From WHSV01 sp050693895 (GTDB lineage Bacteria; Actinomycetota; CADDZG01; WHSQ01): a stretch of 64,000 nt of DNA. The position numbers and the translations under genes are program-made. The notes beneath the pieces were generated by a model. The model was not told the DNA's origin. It worked only from the letters and a program-made list of their open reading frames with translations, and searched no databases. Of the stretch, positions 52,715 to 60,640 are shown piece after piece. Location: assembly GCA_050693895.1 (NCBI GenBank), contig JBOGWS010000080.1, forward strand, positions 79,265-143,264. The letters are read 5' to 3'. The stretch's first letter is position 1; each line of letters begins with the position of its first letter.

Positions 52715-53617
52715 TCAGCCGCGCGTGCGATTCGGACGCAACCTGGGCTTCAGCTTTCCGAGCCTGGGCTTGGGAAGGTGGGTCAGGAGCGGCTCGAGCT
52801 CATCGTGAAGCTCGGCCGCGGTCGGCCGGTTCGGAGAGTTCTTCTCGAGGCAGGCCAGAAGCGGTGTGGCGATCGCCTCGGGAACCTCACGTGCGAACGG
52901 CCTGACGTCCTCGTGCAGGACCGGCCAGCGCTCATCAGATGAGCTCTTGGCGAAGGGCAGTTCCCCTGTTGCGGCCTGGTACAGCGATACGCCGAGACCC
53001 CAGATGTCCGAGGCAGGCCCCACCGGGCCGAATCGATCCGGGTCGCACTGTTCAGGAGACATGTAATTGTCGGTTCCGACACCCTTGCCGCTGCGGGCTG
53101 CGTGCTCGACGCTCCGCGCGATGCTGAGGTCGATCAGGCGCGGGGGGCCGCTCATGATGATGTTTGCGGGCTTGATGTCGAGGTGGCACACCCGCTCGTG
53201 GGAGAGGTAGTGAATCGCGGAGCACAGCTGCATGGCCAGCGGAAGGAGCTGTTCGGGCGGGAGCCAGCCGTACTTGCGGATGAGGGTCGACAAGCGCGGC
53301 CCCTCGAGATGCTCGAGCACGAGATGAGGCCTGGGCCCGTCAAACAGTGCATCGAAGGCGCGCAGGATCACCGGGTGGTTAAGTCTCCACAGCATCTCGA
53401 ACTCGCCCCTGAGGCCTTTTAATGCTCGTTCATCAACGATGAGGTTTGGCCGGACGACCTTGGCCACGACGATCGAGTACAGCGCCACGTCCCACACGAG
53501 GTAGGCCTCGTAGCGATAACCGCCCCCCAGCTTCTTGAGCGCGTGCCTTCCCGGCACGATCTCGTCGCTGGGCTCGAAGTTCCACTCCTGTTTGGCGTTC
53601 TGGTCCCGCTCGCTCAT
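52715..53617 (-). CDS. Soluble Ser/Thr protein kinase (PknB-like, non-RD)
   Basis: 300-residue kinase domain without membrane segment or sensor. ATP Lys in IVVAKVVRP near 51, catalytic loop CHLDIKPANII near 142 (the usual HRD arginine is Leu), metal-binding DLS in place of DFG near 160, MSPEQCDPD as APE region and DIWGLGVSLYQAATGELPF. A non-RD kinase is typically not activated by loop phosphorylation. Basic tail (KPRLGKLKPRLRPNRTRG). ATG 53617 chosen over an upstream one at 53656. A palindrome-rich gap separates it from the signalling operon. Confidence 0.88.
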   Translation of the reverse strand: MSERDQNAKQEWNFEPSDEIVPGRHALKKLGGGYRYEAYLVWDVALYSIVVAKVVRPNLIVDERALKGLRGEFEMLWRLNHPVILRAFDALFDGPRPHLVLEHLEGPRLSTLIRKYGWLPPEQLLPLAMQLCSAIHYLSHERVCHLDIKPANIIMSGPPRLIDLSIARSVEHAARSGKGVGTDNYMSPEQCDPDRFGPVGPASDIWGLGVSLYQAATGELPFAKSSSDERWPVLHEDVRPFAREVPEAIATPLLACLEKNSPNRPTAAELHDELEPLLTHLPKPRLGKLKPRLRPNRTRG

Positions 53618-53690
53618 CTGCTGCAAATGGCCTCTCTCTCGTCGTGCGATGGACAAACGGTAGTCGCAGTTGGTCGCATGAAGGTGAGGC

Positions 53691-53721
53691 TTTCATGAGA
53701 GAGTTCTCATGAAACTCTCAT
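53691..53721. promoter_or_regulatory. Inverted and direct repeats upstream of the HK/RR operon
   Basis: TTTCATGAGA (53691-53700) and TCTCATGAAA (53705-53714) are perfect inverted arms with a 4-bp spacer. TCTCAT recurs at 53705-53710 and 53716-53721 with an 11-bp period, the spacing usual for tandem OmpR/PhoB-type regulators. A likely autoregulatory site for the response regulator encoded at 55621. Confidence 0.6.
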
Positions 53722-53754
53722 CTGCCACCCATTCCCAGGTGGCGACATAGAGGA

Positions 53755-54117
53755 ATGACCTTCCCCAGGATCCTGGTGGTTCTCTTAGCGCTGCTCGTGG
53801 GGGCAGCCGTGGGGGCGGGCCTCACGGGCGCGCTCCAAGTCCCCGCGCCTCCTGACGTGCCCGTCATCGAGTTGGAGGGCGACGGCGAGCAAGAGGATCA
53901 GGAGAAGAAGAAAAAGCCGGAAAAGAAGCCGAAGAAGAAGCGGCCGGGCAACCGATCCGGAGGAAACGGGGGAGGGGCCCGGCCCGCCCCCGAACCGGTG
54001 CCGGCCGAGCCGCCTTCCTCGGGACCGGTGCCCCAACCTGCCCCGGCCCCCGTGCCAGACGACGACGACGACGATGACGACGACGGTTCCGACGACGGCG
54101 ACGATGGAGATGACTGA
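53755..54117 (+). CDS. Small exported polyampholyte protein (Lys-rich, Pro-rich, poly-Asp tail)
   Basis: 120 residues with a signal/anchor helix (about 5-27), an acidic then Lys-rich stretch (EKKKKPEKKPKKKRP), a Gly/Pro/Ala-rich segment and a C-terminal run of nine Asp followed by GSDDGDDGDD. The tail could bind cations such as calcium or magnesium, or balance the Lys block. No family is recognised. It overlaps the histidine kinase gene start and is first in the operon, so it may be an accessory sensor or a target. GAGGA precedes the ATG. Confidence 0.7.
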   Translation: MTFPRILVVLLALLVGAAVGAGLTGALQVPAPPDVPVIELEGDGEQEDQEKKKKPEKKPKKKRPGNRSGGNGGGARPAPEPVPAEPPSSGPVPQPAPAPVPDDDDDDDDDGSDDGDDGDD

Positions 54118-55624
54118 GAACTTGAGCGAACAGGCTCAGACACGCGAGACGCGGCTCGACGAGCCGCCCGAGCGGCGGGGGACCTTCACATCCCTGACCG
54201 GCCTCCGAGCGCGCATCCTCGGTGGTTACGTTCTCGTACTTGTCGTAGCAACGGTTGCATCGCTGTTCGTCCTGAGGACGGTCCTGCTCAACCGCCTGGA
54301 CGAGCGGATCAACTCCGAGCTCGAACAGGAGGTGGCCGAGCTCCAGAGACTGGCCATACAGGGCGACGACCCTCGAACGGGCGAGCCGTTTGAAGGAGAC
54401 GTAAAGCGGATTTTCAGGACCTTCCTGAGCCGCAACATTCCCTCGGCGAACGAAACGATGCTCACCCTGGTCGACGGTCAACCATTTCTTTCGAGCATCC
54501 AGCCGGAGCCGGTCCCGTATCTGATCGAGGAGGACCCCCAACTCGTCGCGCGCTGGGCCGCCGTGGAGGACGACTCCGACTATGGCTCGGCCATGACGCC
54601 CGCGGGAGAGCTCCGCTTCCTTGCCGTGCCGTTGAGGAACCAAGCCGGGGAAGCCCAGGGGGTATTCATCGTGGCGGACTTCAGAGACCTCGAGAAACAG
54701 GAGGTCGATTCCGCAGTGGGGTCCGCCGCTCAAATCAGCGTCATAACGCTCATCATCGGCCTCGTTCTCTTCTACGCACTGTCGGGCCGGATCTTGAATC
54801 GCGTCGAGTCGGTGAGGTGGACGGCTCAGCGGATAACCGACAGCGACATGACTCGCCGGCTGCCCGTCGAAGGAAACGACGAGATCTCCCAACTCGCATC
54901 CACGTTCAACGACCTGCTCGACCGACTAGGGGAAGCGTTCTCGACACAGCGAAGCTTCATCGACGATGCCGGCCACGAGCTCCGTACCCCGATCACAATC
55001 ATTCGTGGCCACCTCGAGCTGATGGGAGATGACCCGGACGAGCGTCGGGAGACAGTTGCACTCGTTACCGACGAACTGGACCGTATGACGCGTATGGTCG
55101 AGGACCTCCTGATGCTAACGAAGGCCCAGCGGCCCGATTTCTTGAACCTGACGGCGGTCGACGTGAAGGAGCTGACCGACGAGCTCAACACCAAGGTTCA
55201 CGGTCTTGCCAACCGTGAATGGGGCCTCGATGGCTCTGGCGTAGGCATCATCGAGTCGGATCGACAGCGGCTTACCCAGGCCGTGATGCAGCTCGCTCAA
55301 AACGCCGTGCAGCACACGAACGATGGAGACCGAATCTGGATCGGATCCAGGGTCACCAACGGCGAGGCCCGCTTTTGGGTAAGAGACACGGGTCCCGGCA
55401 TCTCGAAAGGAGAGCAGGAACGCATCTTCAACCGATTCGCGCGCGCCAAGTCGCAGTCGCGAGCTTCGGACGGAATGGGTCTTGGCCTCGCGATAGTCAA
55501 GGCAATCGCCGAGGGCCACAACGGCCGAGTGAGGCTCTTGAGCGCCGAGGGCCAAGGCTCCACATTCACGATCATCATTCCCGTCGACCAGCCCTACACA
55601 GTCCCGGAGGAGCCCACTCTATGA
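54104..55624 (+). CDS. Sensor histidine kinase
   Basis: 506-residue membrane kinase: helix 1 (about 36-60), extracytoplasmic domain of about 145 residues, helix 2 (about 208-230), HAMP (231-283), HisKA with FIDDAGHELRTPITIIRGHL (phospho-His near 291), and HATPase with QLAQNAVQHT (N box near 398), DTGPGIS and GMGLGLAIVKAI. Its stop overlaps the regulator start by 4 bp. Start ambiguous between ATG 54104 and 54110, both inside the preceding gene. The signal is unknown, perhaps linked to the poly-Asp protein. Confidence 0.93.
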   Translation: MEMTENLSEQAQTRETRLDEPPERRGTFTSLTGLRARILGGYVLVLVVATVASLFVLRTVLLNRLDERINSELEQEVAELQRLAIQGDDPRTGEPFEGDVKRIFRTFLSRNIPSANETMLTLVDGQPFLSSIQPEPVPYLIEEDPQLVARWAAVEDDSDYGSAMTPAGELRFLAVPLRNQAGEAQGVFIVADFRDLEKQEVDSAVGSAAQISVITLIIGLVLFYALSGRILNRVESVRWTAQRITDSDMTRRLPVEGNDEISQLASTFNDLLDRLGEAFSTQRSFIDDAGHELRTPITIIRGHLELMGDDPDERRETVALVTDELDRMTRMVEDLLMLTKAQRPDFLNLTAVDVKELTDELNTKVHGLANREWGLDGSGVGIIESDRQRLTQAVMQLAQNAVQHTNDGDRIWIGSRVTNGEARFWVRDTGPGISKGEQERIFNRFARAKSQSRASDGMGLGLAIVKAIAEGHNGRVRLLSAEGQGSTFTIIIPVDQPYTVPEEPTL

Positions 55625-56280
55625 AGCGGATACTCATTGCCGAAGATGAACCACGGATCGCCTCGTTCCTCGAGAAAGGACTGAAGGCGAACGGATTCAC
55701 GACGTCGGTGGCGACGGACGGGCACGACGCGCTGTTTATGTCGCGATCGGGTGAGTTCGACCTCGTCGTCCTCGATCTCGGCCTGCCGGGCAAGGATGGG
55801 CTGGACGTACTCAGCGATCTCAGGGCCAAGGACACAAGCCTTCCGTTCATCATCCTCACCGCCAGAGACGGAGTTCAGGACACGGTCACCGGCCTCGAGG
55901 GCGGAGCCGACGACTACGTCACCAAACCGTTCAGCTTCGATGAGTTGCTTGCGCGCGTTCGGGTGCGACTGCGAGGGGAGCGCGCTCCGGAGGAAACAGT
56001 GCTCCGGGCGGGCGGCTTGGCGCTGGACCTGCGTACTAGAACGGCGAGGGTGGCCGACAAGACGGTCGAGCTCTCGGCCCGCGAGTTCACACTGGCCGAG
56101 ACCTTCTTCCGGCACGCCGGACAGGTGTTGTCGCGCGAGCAGTTGCTCAGTCATGTCTGGGGCTACGATTACGACCCAGGTTCCAACGTGGTCGACGTCT
56201 ACGTTGGCTATCTTCGCAAGAAGCTCGGTGGCAAGAACATCAAGACCGTGCGTGGAATGGGCTACCGGCTGGAGGCCTAA
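55621..56280 (+). CDS. OmpR/PhoB-family response regulator
   Basis: 219 residues. Receiver domain with acidic AEDEP near 8, phospho-Asp in VVLDLGLPGKDG near 51, Thr in ILTARD and Lys in DDYVTKPFS near 102; C-terminal winged helix (about 130-219) with ELSAREFTLAETFFRHAGQV, SREQLLSHVWGYDYDPGSN and TVRGMGYRLE. Partner of the histidine kinase, with which it is translationally coupled. The TCTCAT repeats at 53705-53721 are a natural candidate binding site. A stem-loop follows. Confidence 0.94.
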   Translation: MKRILIAEDEPRIASFLEKGLKANGFTTSVATDGHDALFMSRSGEFDLVVLDLGLPGKDGLDVLSDLRAKDTSLPFIILTARDGVQDTVTGLEGGADDYVTKPFSFDELLARVRVRLRGERAPEETVLRAGGLALDLRTRTARVADKTVELSAREFTLAETFFRHAGQVLSREQLLSHVWGYDYDPGSNVVDVYVGYLRKKLGGKNIKTVRGMGYRLEA

Positions 56281-56295
56281 CCGGTCTCGTGGGTC

Positions 56296-56322
56296 TTACT
56301 CGCTTCTAACCCAAGCGAGTAA
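56296..56322. terminator. Stem-loop at the end of the HK/RR operon
   Basis: Perfect 10-bp stem TTACTCGCTT / AAGCGAGTAA with a 7-nt loop, 15 nt after the regulator stop. It also contains the last codons of the convergent gene, so it may act in both directions. No strong T run. Confidence 0.55.
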
Positions 56323-56830
56323 AGGTCACACGGCCCTTGCGGAGATCCACGTGCTCGACCTCCCACCCGAGGTCACGCCATGCCTTCGCATGTCCTCGGC
56401 CCCGGGGTTTGTTGGTCCACCACGTCTCCCGCTCGCGCGCGGAGGGGGGAAGCTTGCGCTTGATCATGTTCTCGAGTGCGGCGAACGAGATCATCACGAT
56501 GTCCGAACCGAAGTTCTCGAGAAAATCGGTCAGTGGCCTATATGCATCGGCGGGTGATCGCCTGGGCGCCTGGTCGGACTCGGTTGTTTCCTGAAGCACC
56601 ACTTGGTCAGCCCCAGCGGGCTCCCGACCGTCTTCATCGACGCGCTCCCGAGCGACGGCATCACTCGACGCGAATGAATCCGAGTCGCTTGGCGCGTCCT
56701 CGGACCTATGAGGACTGAAATCCTCGAGGTCGAATCGATTGAGCTTCTGCGTTCCCGTTCGCCCGTTCCCGGAACCCACGGTCAGGCCCCCTTTCGCCGC
56801 TTCGAATTTCGAGACTACCCGCGATGCCAC
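56306..56830 (-). CDS. Protein with C-terminal DUF7662-like domain
   Basis: 174 residues: a low-complexity charged N-terminus (about 1-95) and a compact C-terminal domain: YRPLTDFLENFGSDIVMISF, LPPSARERETWWTNKPRGRG, HAKAWRDLGWEVEHVDLRKG, RVTFTRL. The pattern PLTDFL ... LPPSAR ... WW.N ... AW...GW.V..V....V.F matches a small domain (DUF7662, as recalled) found in many hypothetical and restriction-associated proteins, possibly nucleic-acid-binding. Function unknown. GTG start. Confidence 0.65.
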   Translation of the reverse strand: MASRVVSKFEAAKGGLTVGSGNGRTGTQKLNRFDLEDFSPHRSEDAPSDSDSFASSDAVARERVDEDGREPAGADQVVLQETTESDQAPRRSPADAYRPLTDFLENFGSDIVMISFAALENMIKRKLPPSARERETWWTNKPRGRGHAKAWRDLGWEVEHVDLRKGRVTFTRLG

Positions 56831-56904
56831 CGAAGGTTCTAGTGAGTTGCGCGAGTGTCTTTGGTCGTACGTGGTAGGTATCGGTCAGACCAACGGAGGA
56901 TGAA

Positions 56905-57537
56905 GTCATCAGGCGAGACGGCGTCAATGAGGCGGAGTCCAATGGGCAGGCGCTGAGTCCGATCCGGGCATTCGTCGCGCTTACGATCCTGGGCGTCGCT
57001 GCGGGAGCCGCGGTCCTTGCGGTGGCCGCCCCGAATTCTCCCGGCCCACAGGACTCCCGGTCACCGGTCGAGGGCGAGAGTCCCCGTCCAACTTCCCCAA
57101 GCCCGCCCACGGCCTCCTTCGCACCGACACCCAGCGAGGCCGAGGGGACGCTCACCGAGGACGAGGCGAAAGCGCTCTTCGTCCGCCTGAGACGCAAGCT
57201 CGAGGACGCGTACCGCCGGAGGAGTATGGAGACTCTGCGCGAGGCCGTGGGCCGCGGTTCGGCTCAGCTGGCTCAGAGCAAAAGAGACCTGCGGCTACTG
57301 GAGGGGAACAACCTCCTAGATCGGACTCGCACCAGCACTCTGGGGGTGACCGTTCTCGCGATCGAGCCCGCGCGGGTGGTGCTGAGGGAACGAGCCGCGG
57401 TGACACCGCTCTACCTGGACGATGCCACGCACGTCAAGGTCGACGTGCGGCTGGACCGAACGAGGTCGAGCTCCGAGTGGACTCTCGAGAGACGGGGCGA
57501 GCGGTGGGTGATCACCTCGAGCCGCGCGACCAACTAG
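56905..57537 (+). CDS. Hypothetical membrane-anchored protein, start uncertain
   Basis: From the first conventional start (GTG 57022) the product is 171 residues with no signal. The same frame upstream encodes SPIRAFVALTILGVAAGAAV and more, a clear membrane helix, and stays open to a stop before 56881, but has no ATG, GTG or TTG. A good GGAGGA (56895-56900) lies 4-7 nt before GTC 56905 and ATC 56908. Either a rare start codon is used or one base is wrong in the sequence. The rest is a Pro/Ser linker and an alpha+beta domain ending SEWTLERRGERWVITSSRA. Unknown function. Confidence 0.55.
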   Translation, partial: VIRRDGVNEAESNGQALSPIRAFVALTILGVAAGAAVLAVAAPNSPGPQDSRSPVEGESPRPTSPSPPTASFAPTPSEAEGTLTEDEAKALFVRLRRKLEDAYRRRSMETLREAVGRGSAQLAQSKRDLRLLEGNNLLDRTRTSTLGVTVLAIEPARVVLRERAAVTPLYLDDATHVKVDVRLDRTRSSSEWTLERRGERWVITSSRATN

Positions 57538-57538
57538 G

Positions 57539-58054
57539 TCAGCAGTCCTCCGGCGCCGGGATGTCGAGCTCTTCGCCAGGCGTGATCGTGCTGTCGAGGG
57601 TCAGCCCGTTGAACTCGGCGATGCATTCGGCCAATCCGATGTCCCCCAGCGCGTCCTCCGCGATCTGCTGGAATCCCTGGCCGGCCTGAACCGTGTACGT
57701 TTCGCCCTCGAAGGGATTCGAACCTTGGTCCTCGTCGGGAGAAGATGTCTCCGTGGGCTCCGGCTCGGGCTCGGCCTGAGCGTCGAGCTCGGCCTGGAGG
57801 TCGGTCACCTGACCCTCGAGCTGTGAGTTCTCTTGCTGCAGAGCGGTCAGCTCGGCGTCGTCGGCACCGCCCTCATCACCGCCCGCGGTGATGCGACCAA
57901 GGAAGAAGACCAGGAGCAACCCCGCGACGAGCGCCACGATGCGCGTCCAGAGAAGGCTGTGCCGAGGCCCCTCCTCTTCGTTCTCCCACTCGTAAAAGTC
58001 CTCCTCGGGAGGAGGAGGTTCGTACGGCGGCGGGTCGCTCATGTGATCACTCAT
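57539..58054 (-). CDS. LysM-domain membrane protein
   Basis: 171 residues: acidic, Pro-rich cytoplasmic N-terminus (about 1-33), one membrane helix (about 36-57), a short coiled coil (about 65-90), an acidic Pro/Glu linker and a C-terminal LysM-like domain (about 118-168, YTVQAGQGFQQIAEDALGD then GEELDIP). The LysM would contact peptidoglycan outside. A type-II-orientation wall anchor is inferred. GAGGAAC before the ATG at 58054 supports this start. Confidence 0.8.
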   Translation of the reverse strand: MSDHMSDPPPYEPPPPEEDFYEWENEEEGPRHSLLWTRIVALVAGLLLVFFLGRITAGGDEGGADDAELTALQQENSQLEGQVTDLQAELDAQAEPEPEPTETSSPDEDQGSNPFEGETYTVQAGQGFQQIAEDALGDIGLAECIAEFNGLTLDSTITPGEELDIPAPEDC

Positions 58055-58175
58055 TTTGTCTGTTCCTCGTGGGCCGATTGCGTCGATTCAAGCGTAGCCC
58101 GAATCTACCCTCGATTCAGGGGCCATTCGGTGTGGGTATGCTCCCGGCTCTTACCCGATTGGAAGGAAAACATTA

Positions 58176-59663
58176 GTGGGAGGCAGCCCAGGGGCTTTAC
58201 GGAGGCGCACCGGGCGCACAGGTGTGGCCTTTGTCCTGGCCTTGTTCGGCCTGGCCGGGGCCTGTCAGATGTTCGACCAGGAGGATGAAAGTACCGTCGC
58301 GCCGCACGAGCGCGGTCGCCCGAGCCCCGGGCCGGCACAATCCCCATCGGGCACGCCGGGCGATCCCTCGATCGACCTCGGCGAGGCGAGCCTTCCCGAG
58401 GACCATCCGATCAAGCACGTCGTCTTCATCGTCAAGGAGAACCGGACCTACGACAACTACTTCGCTCGATATCCAGGTGGGGAGGGAACGCGTACGGGCC
58501 AAACTTCGGATGGGCGCAGCGTGAAGTTGTCGGTCGCCCCCGACGTGCAGGAGCCGGACCTCGGGCATAGCTTCTTCGATGGGATCGTTTCGGTAAACGG
58601 AGGCGAGATGAACGGTTTCGACCGCATCTCGAACGGAGCGGATCTCGGCGGATACAACTCGTTCAAGCGGTCGGGAATGCCGAACTACTGGAGCTACGCC
58701 GACAACTTCGTCCTCGGTGACCACCACTTCAGTTCGATGTACGGACCGACCTTCCCCGAGCACCTCTACACCGTCGGTGGCCAAGCCGGGGACGTCGTCG
58801 GCAACAAACTGCAGACCAACGCCCCGGGCGGCTACTGCGACGATCCGGGGGAGACCGTCTACAGATTCATCAAGATGACGAAGAAGGAACAGCGGGAGGT
58901 GATGCGAGCCGAGAGGCGCGTGGACCTCGACAGGGTCGGGGACTTCTGGGAGGAGGTTAGAGCCTGTTTCGACTTCGAGGTGATCCAGGATCAGCTAGAC
59001 GAGCACCGCATCTCCTGGCACTACTACGCGGACGAGGGTTCATGGATGAATGCGCTGCTGGCGATCAAGCACATGCGCTTTTCGAAGCATTGGGGCAAGG
59101 ACATCACCGAGGAGGAGCAGTTCATGGAGGACATCACCTCCGGAAACCTCGATGAGGTCACCTGGGTCGTGCCGGGTCCCGGAGTGAACGAGCATCCGGG
59201 TGGGCCGAGCGTTTGCATGGGCGAGAACTGGACGGTCGACCATGTGAACGCAATCATGAGAAGCAAGTACTGGAAGAACACGGTGATTTTCATCACCTGG
59301 GACGACTTTGGCGGTTTTTACGATCATGTTCCGCCACCGCAGACGGACCACATGGGCTTGGGCCCCCGCTCGCCCTTCCTCGTCATTTCGCCGTGGGCCA
59401 AGGAGGGGGTCGTAGACGACACCGTCACCGAGCCGTCGTCGGTTCTCGCGCTCATCGAGGAGATACACGGTCTCGAGTGTTTGACACACCGCGACTGCAA
59501 CGCCAGCAATCTGGCTCAGGTCTTCGATTTCGATCAGCCCGCCACGGCGCCCAGAGACAGGAAGTTGATTCTCGAACAGCGGTCGTGCGAGGGCCTTCCG
59601 GCCGAGATCGCAGCGGAATACGAGCGCAAGGGCGACGATGCCTTCCGGGCACTGGGGGATTAG
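58176..59663 (+). CDS. Exported phosphoesterase family protein (acid phosphatase/phospholipase C type)
   Basis: 495 residues. A signal peptide with LAGAC (possible lipoprotein Cys near 29) and a Pro-rich linker precede a PF04185-type phosphoesterase: HVVFIVKENRTYDNYFARYP near 80 with the metal-binding Glu-Asn, MYGPTFPEHLYTVGGQ near 189, PGPGVNEHPGG near 338, and TVIFITWDDFGGFYDHVPPP near 369. It should hydrolyse phosphate mono- or diesters outside the cell, including phospholipid head groups. GTG 58176 is preceded by GGAAGGA. Confidence 0.87.
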   Translation: MGGSPGALRRRTGRTGVAFVLALFGLAGACQMFDQEDESTVAPHERGRPSPGPAQSPSGTPGDPSIDLGEASLPEDHPIKHVVFIVKENRTYDNYFARYPGGEGTRTGQTSDGRSVKLSVAPDVQEPDLGHSFFDGIVSVNGGEMNGFDRISNGADLGGYNSFKRSGMPNYWSYADNFVLGDHHFSSMYGPTFPEHLYTVGGQAGDVVGNKLQTNAPGGYCDDPGETVYRFIKMTKKEQREVMRAERRVDLDRVGDFWEEVRACFDFEVIQDQLDEHRISWHYYADEGSWMNALLAIKHMRFSKHWGKDITEEEQFMEDITSGNLDEVTWVVPGPGVNEHPGGPSVCMGENWTVDHVNAIMRSKYWKNTVIFITWDDFGGFYDHVPPPQTDHMGLGPRSPFLVISPWAKEGVVDDTVTEPSSVLALIEEIHGLECLTHRDCNASNLAQVFDFDQPATAPRDRKLILEQRSCEGLPAEIAAEYERKGDDAFRALGD

Positions 59664-59669
59664 GCGAGG

Positions 59670-60620
59670 CTAGCGAGCTCTCCGGAAGCGGAGGATCATG
59701 TCGCGGTCAACCCGCTTGAGGAAGTAGCGGAACCCGAGCCCCGTTCTTCGAACGTCCATCGGCTCGAGATTGGCCACGGTGTCCGTCGGTTCATGGTGGT
59801 TGTGCTCGAAGCCGCTCCAGAGAAAGACGGCCGGGATTCCCGCCCGCTCGAAGGGTCCGTTATCCGAGCAGTCGCAGGTGATCCTGTAGCTCATGGCGAC
59901 CTTGTCTCGCATCTTGTTGTGCACCGTGCGGGCTACTACCTGGGGGGCCATGCCGGTGGTCGCAGCTATCAAAGGTCGTCCGTTCCCAACCATGTCGATG
60001 GACACCATGCCACCCAATCGTTTCCTTCCCTCTACGCCCAGCCTGTTCACGTACACCTGGGACCCGTTGTGGTGTTGCCCGTTGGTGCCGTACTCCTCGG
60101 CACCGAATGCAACGAAGCGCACCCGGCGAACGGGCTGCCTGTTGGCTGAAATGCGCGCCATTTCCAGAAGCACTGCAACGCCCGAGGCGTTGTCGTTGGC
60201 GCCCGGCGATCTCCTGGCGGTGTCCATGTGCCCGCCGACGACCATCCCGTATCTGTTGGCTCCCGGCCACCAGGCGACGACGTTTCGAGACGTACCGCCG
60301 TCCACCGAGAACTTCTGGACCTTCGTCTCGTACCCGTAGCTTCTGAACTTCCGGGCGATGTATCTCGACGCCCTCCACTCCGCCGGTTTCGCTCGGACCC
60401 GGGTGCCGATTTTTCGCGCAAGGACCCTGACGTGCGTCATGGCTCGTTTGTTTGAGTAGGGACGGAGCTCTTCACCTAGATCCGTCCCGGCCCCCACGGA
60501 TGCCCTAAGGATGCGGTCGGTCTCACGCTCTGTGGCTGAAGTGATCGCTCCATCGGCGCTCATAGTCGCGAGAAGCAGTGTGACGACCATCGCGCACCAC
60601 TTCACCCTTGGTTTCCGCAC
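59670..60620 (-). CDS. Secreted M28-family zinc peptidase
   Basis: 316 residues. Signal peptide (about 1-24), then an M28 aminopeptidase domain: GGHMDTARRSPGANDNASGV supplies His and bridging Asp near 131-145, AFGAEEYG the Glu pair near 174, SIDMVG the Asp, and FEHNHHEPTDT the last His. Removes N-terminal residues from peptides, complementing the subtilase and peptide importer encoded elsewhere in the window (inferred). GTG start, 6 nt from a shared -10 box. Convergent with the phosphoesterase gene. Confidence 0.9.
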   Translation of the reverse strand: MRKPRVKWCAMVVTLLLATMSADGAITSATERETDRILRASVGAGTDLGEELRPYSNKRAMTHVRVLARKIGTRVRAKPAEWRASRYIARKFRSYGYETKVQKFSVDGGTSRNVVAWWPGANRYGMVVGGHMDTARRSPGANDNASGVAVLLEMARISANRQPVRRVRFVAFGAEEYGTNGQHHNGSQVYVNRLGVEGRKRLGGMVSIDMVGNGRPLIAATTGMAPQVVARTVHNKMRDKVAMSYRITCDCSDNGPFERAGIPAVFLWSGFEHNHHEPTDTVANLEPMDVRRTGLGFRYFLKRVDRDMILRFRRAR

Positions 60621-60625
60621 CCATT

Positions 60626-60632
60626 TAGAGTA
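60626..60632. promoter_or_regulatory. Symmetric TANNNTA bidirectional -10 (M28 peptidase / AarF-like)
   Basis: TAGAGTA reads TAGAGT on the plus strand, 9 nt before ATG 60641, and TACTCT on the minus strand, 6 nt before the GTG ending at 60620. The two boxes overlap by 5 bp. Confidence 0.6.
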
Positions 60633-60640
60633 GCTCGCAC

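Noticed and set aside
54058..54117. GAC-rich tract as a simple-sequence or CRISPR-like repeat
   Set aside because: It is the coding sequence for the poly-Asp tail, with mixed GAC and GAT codons; there are no spacers.
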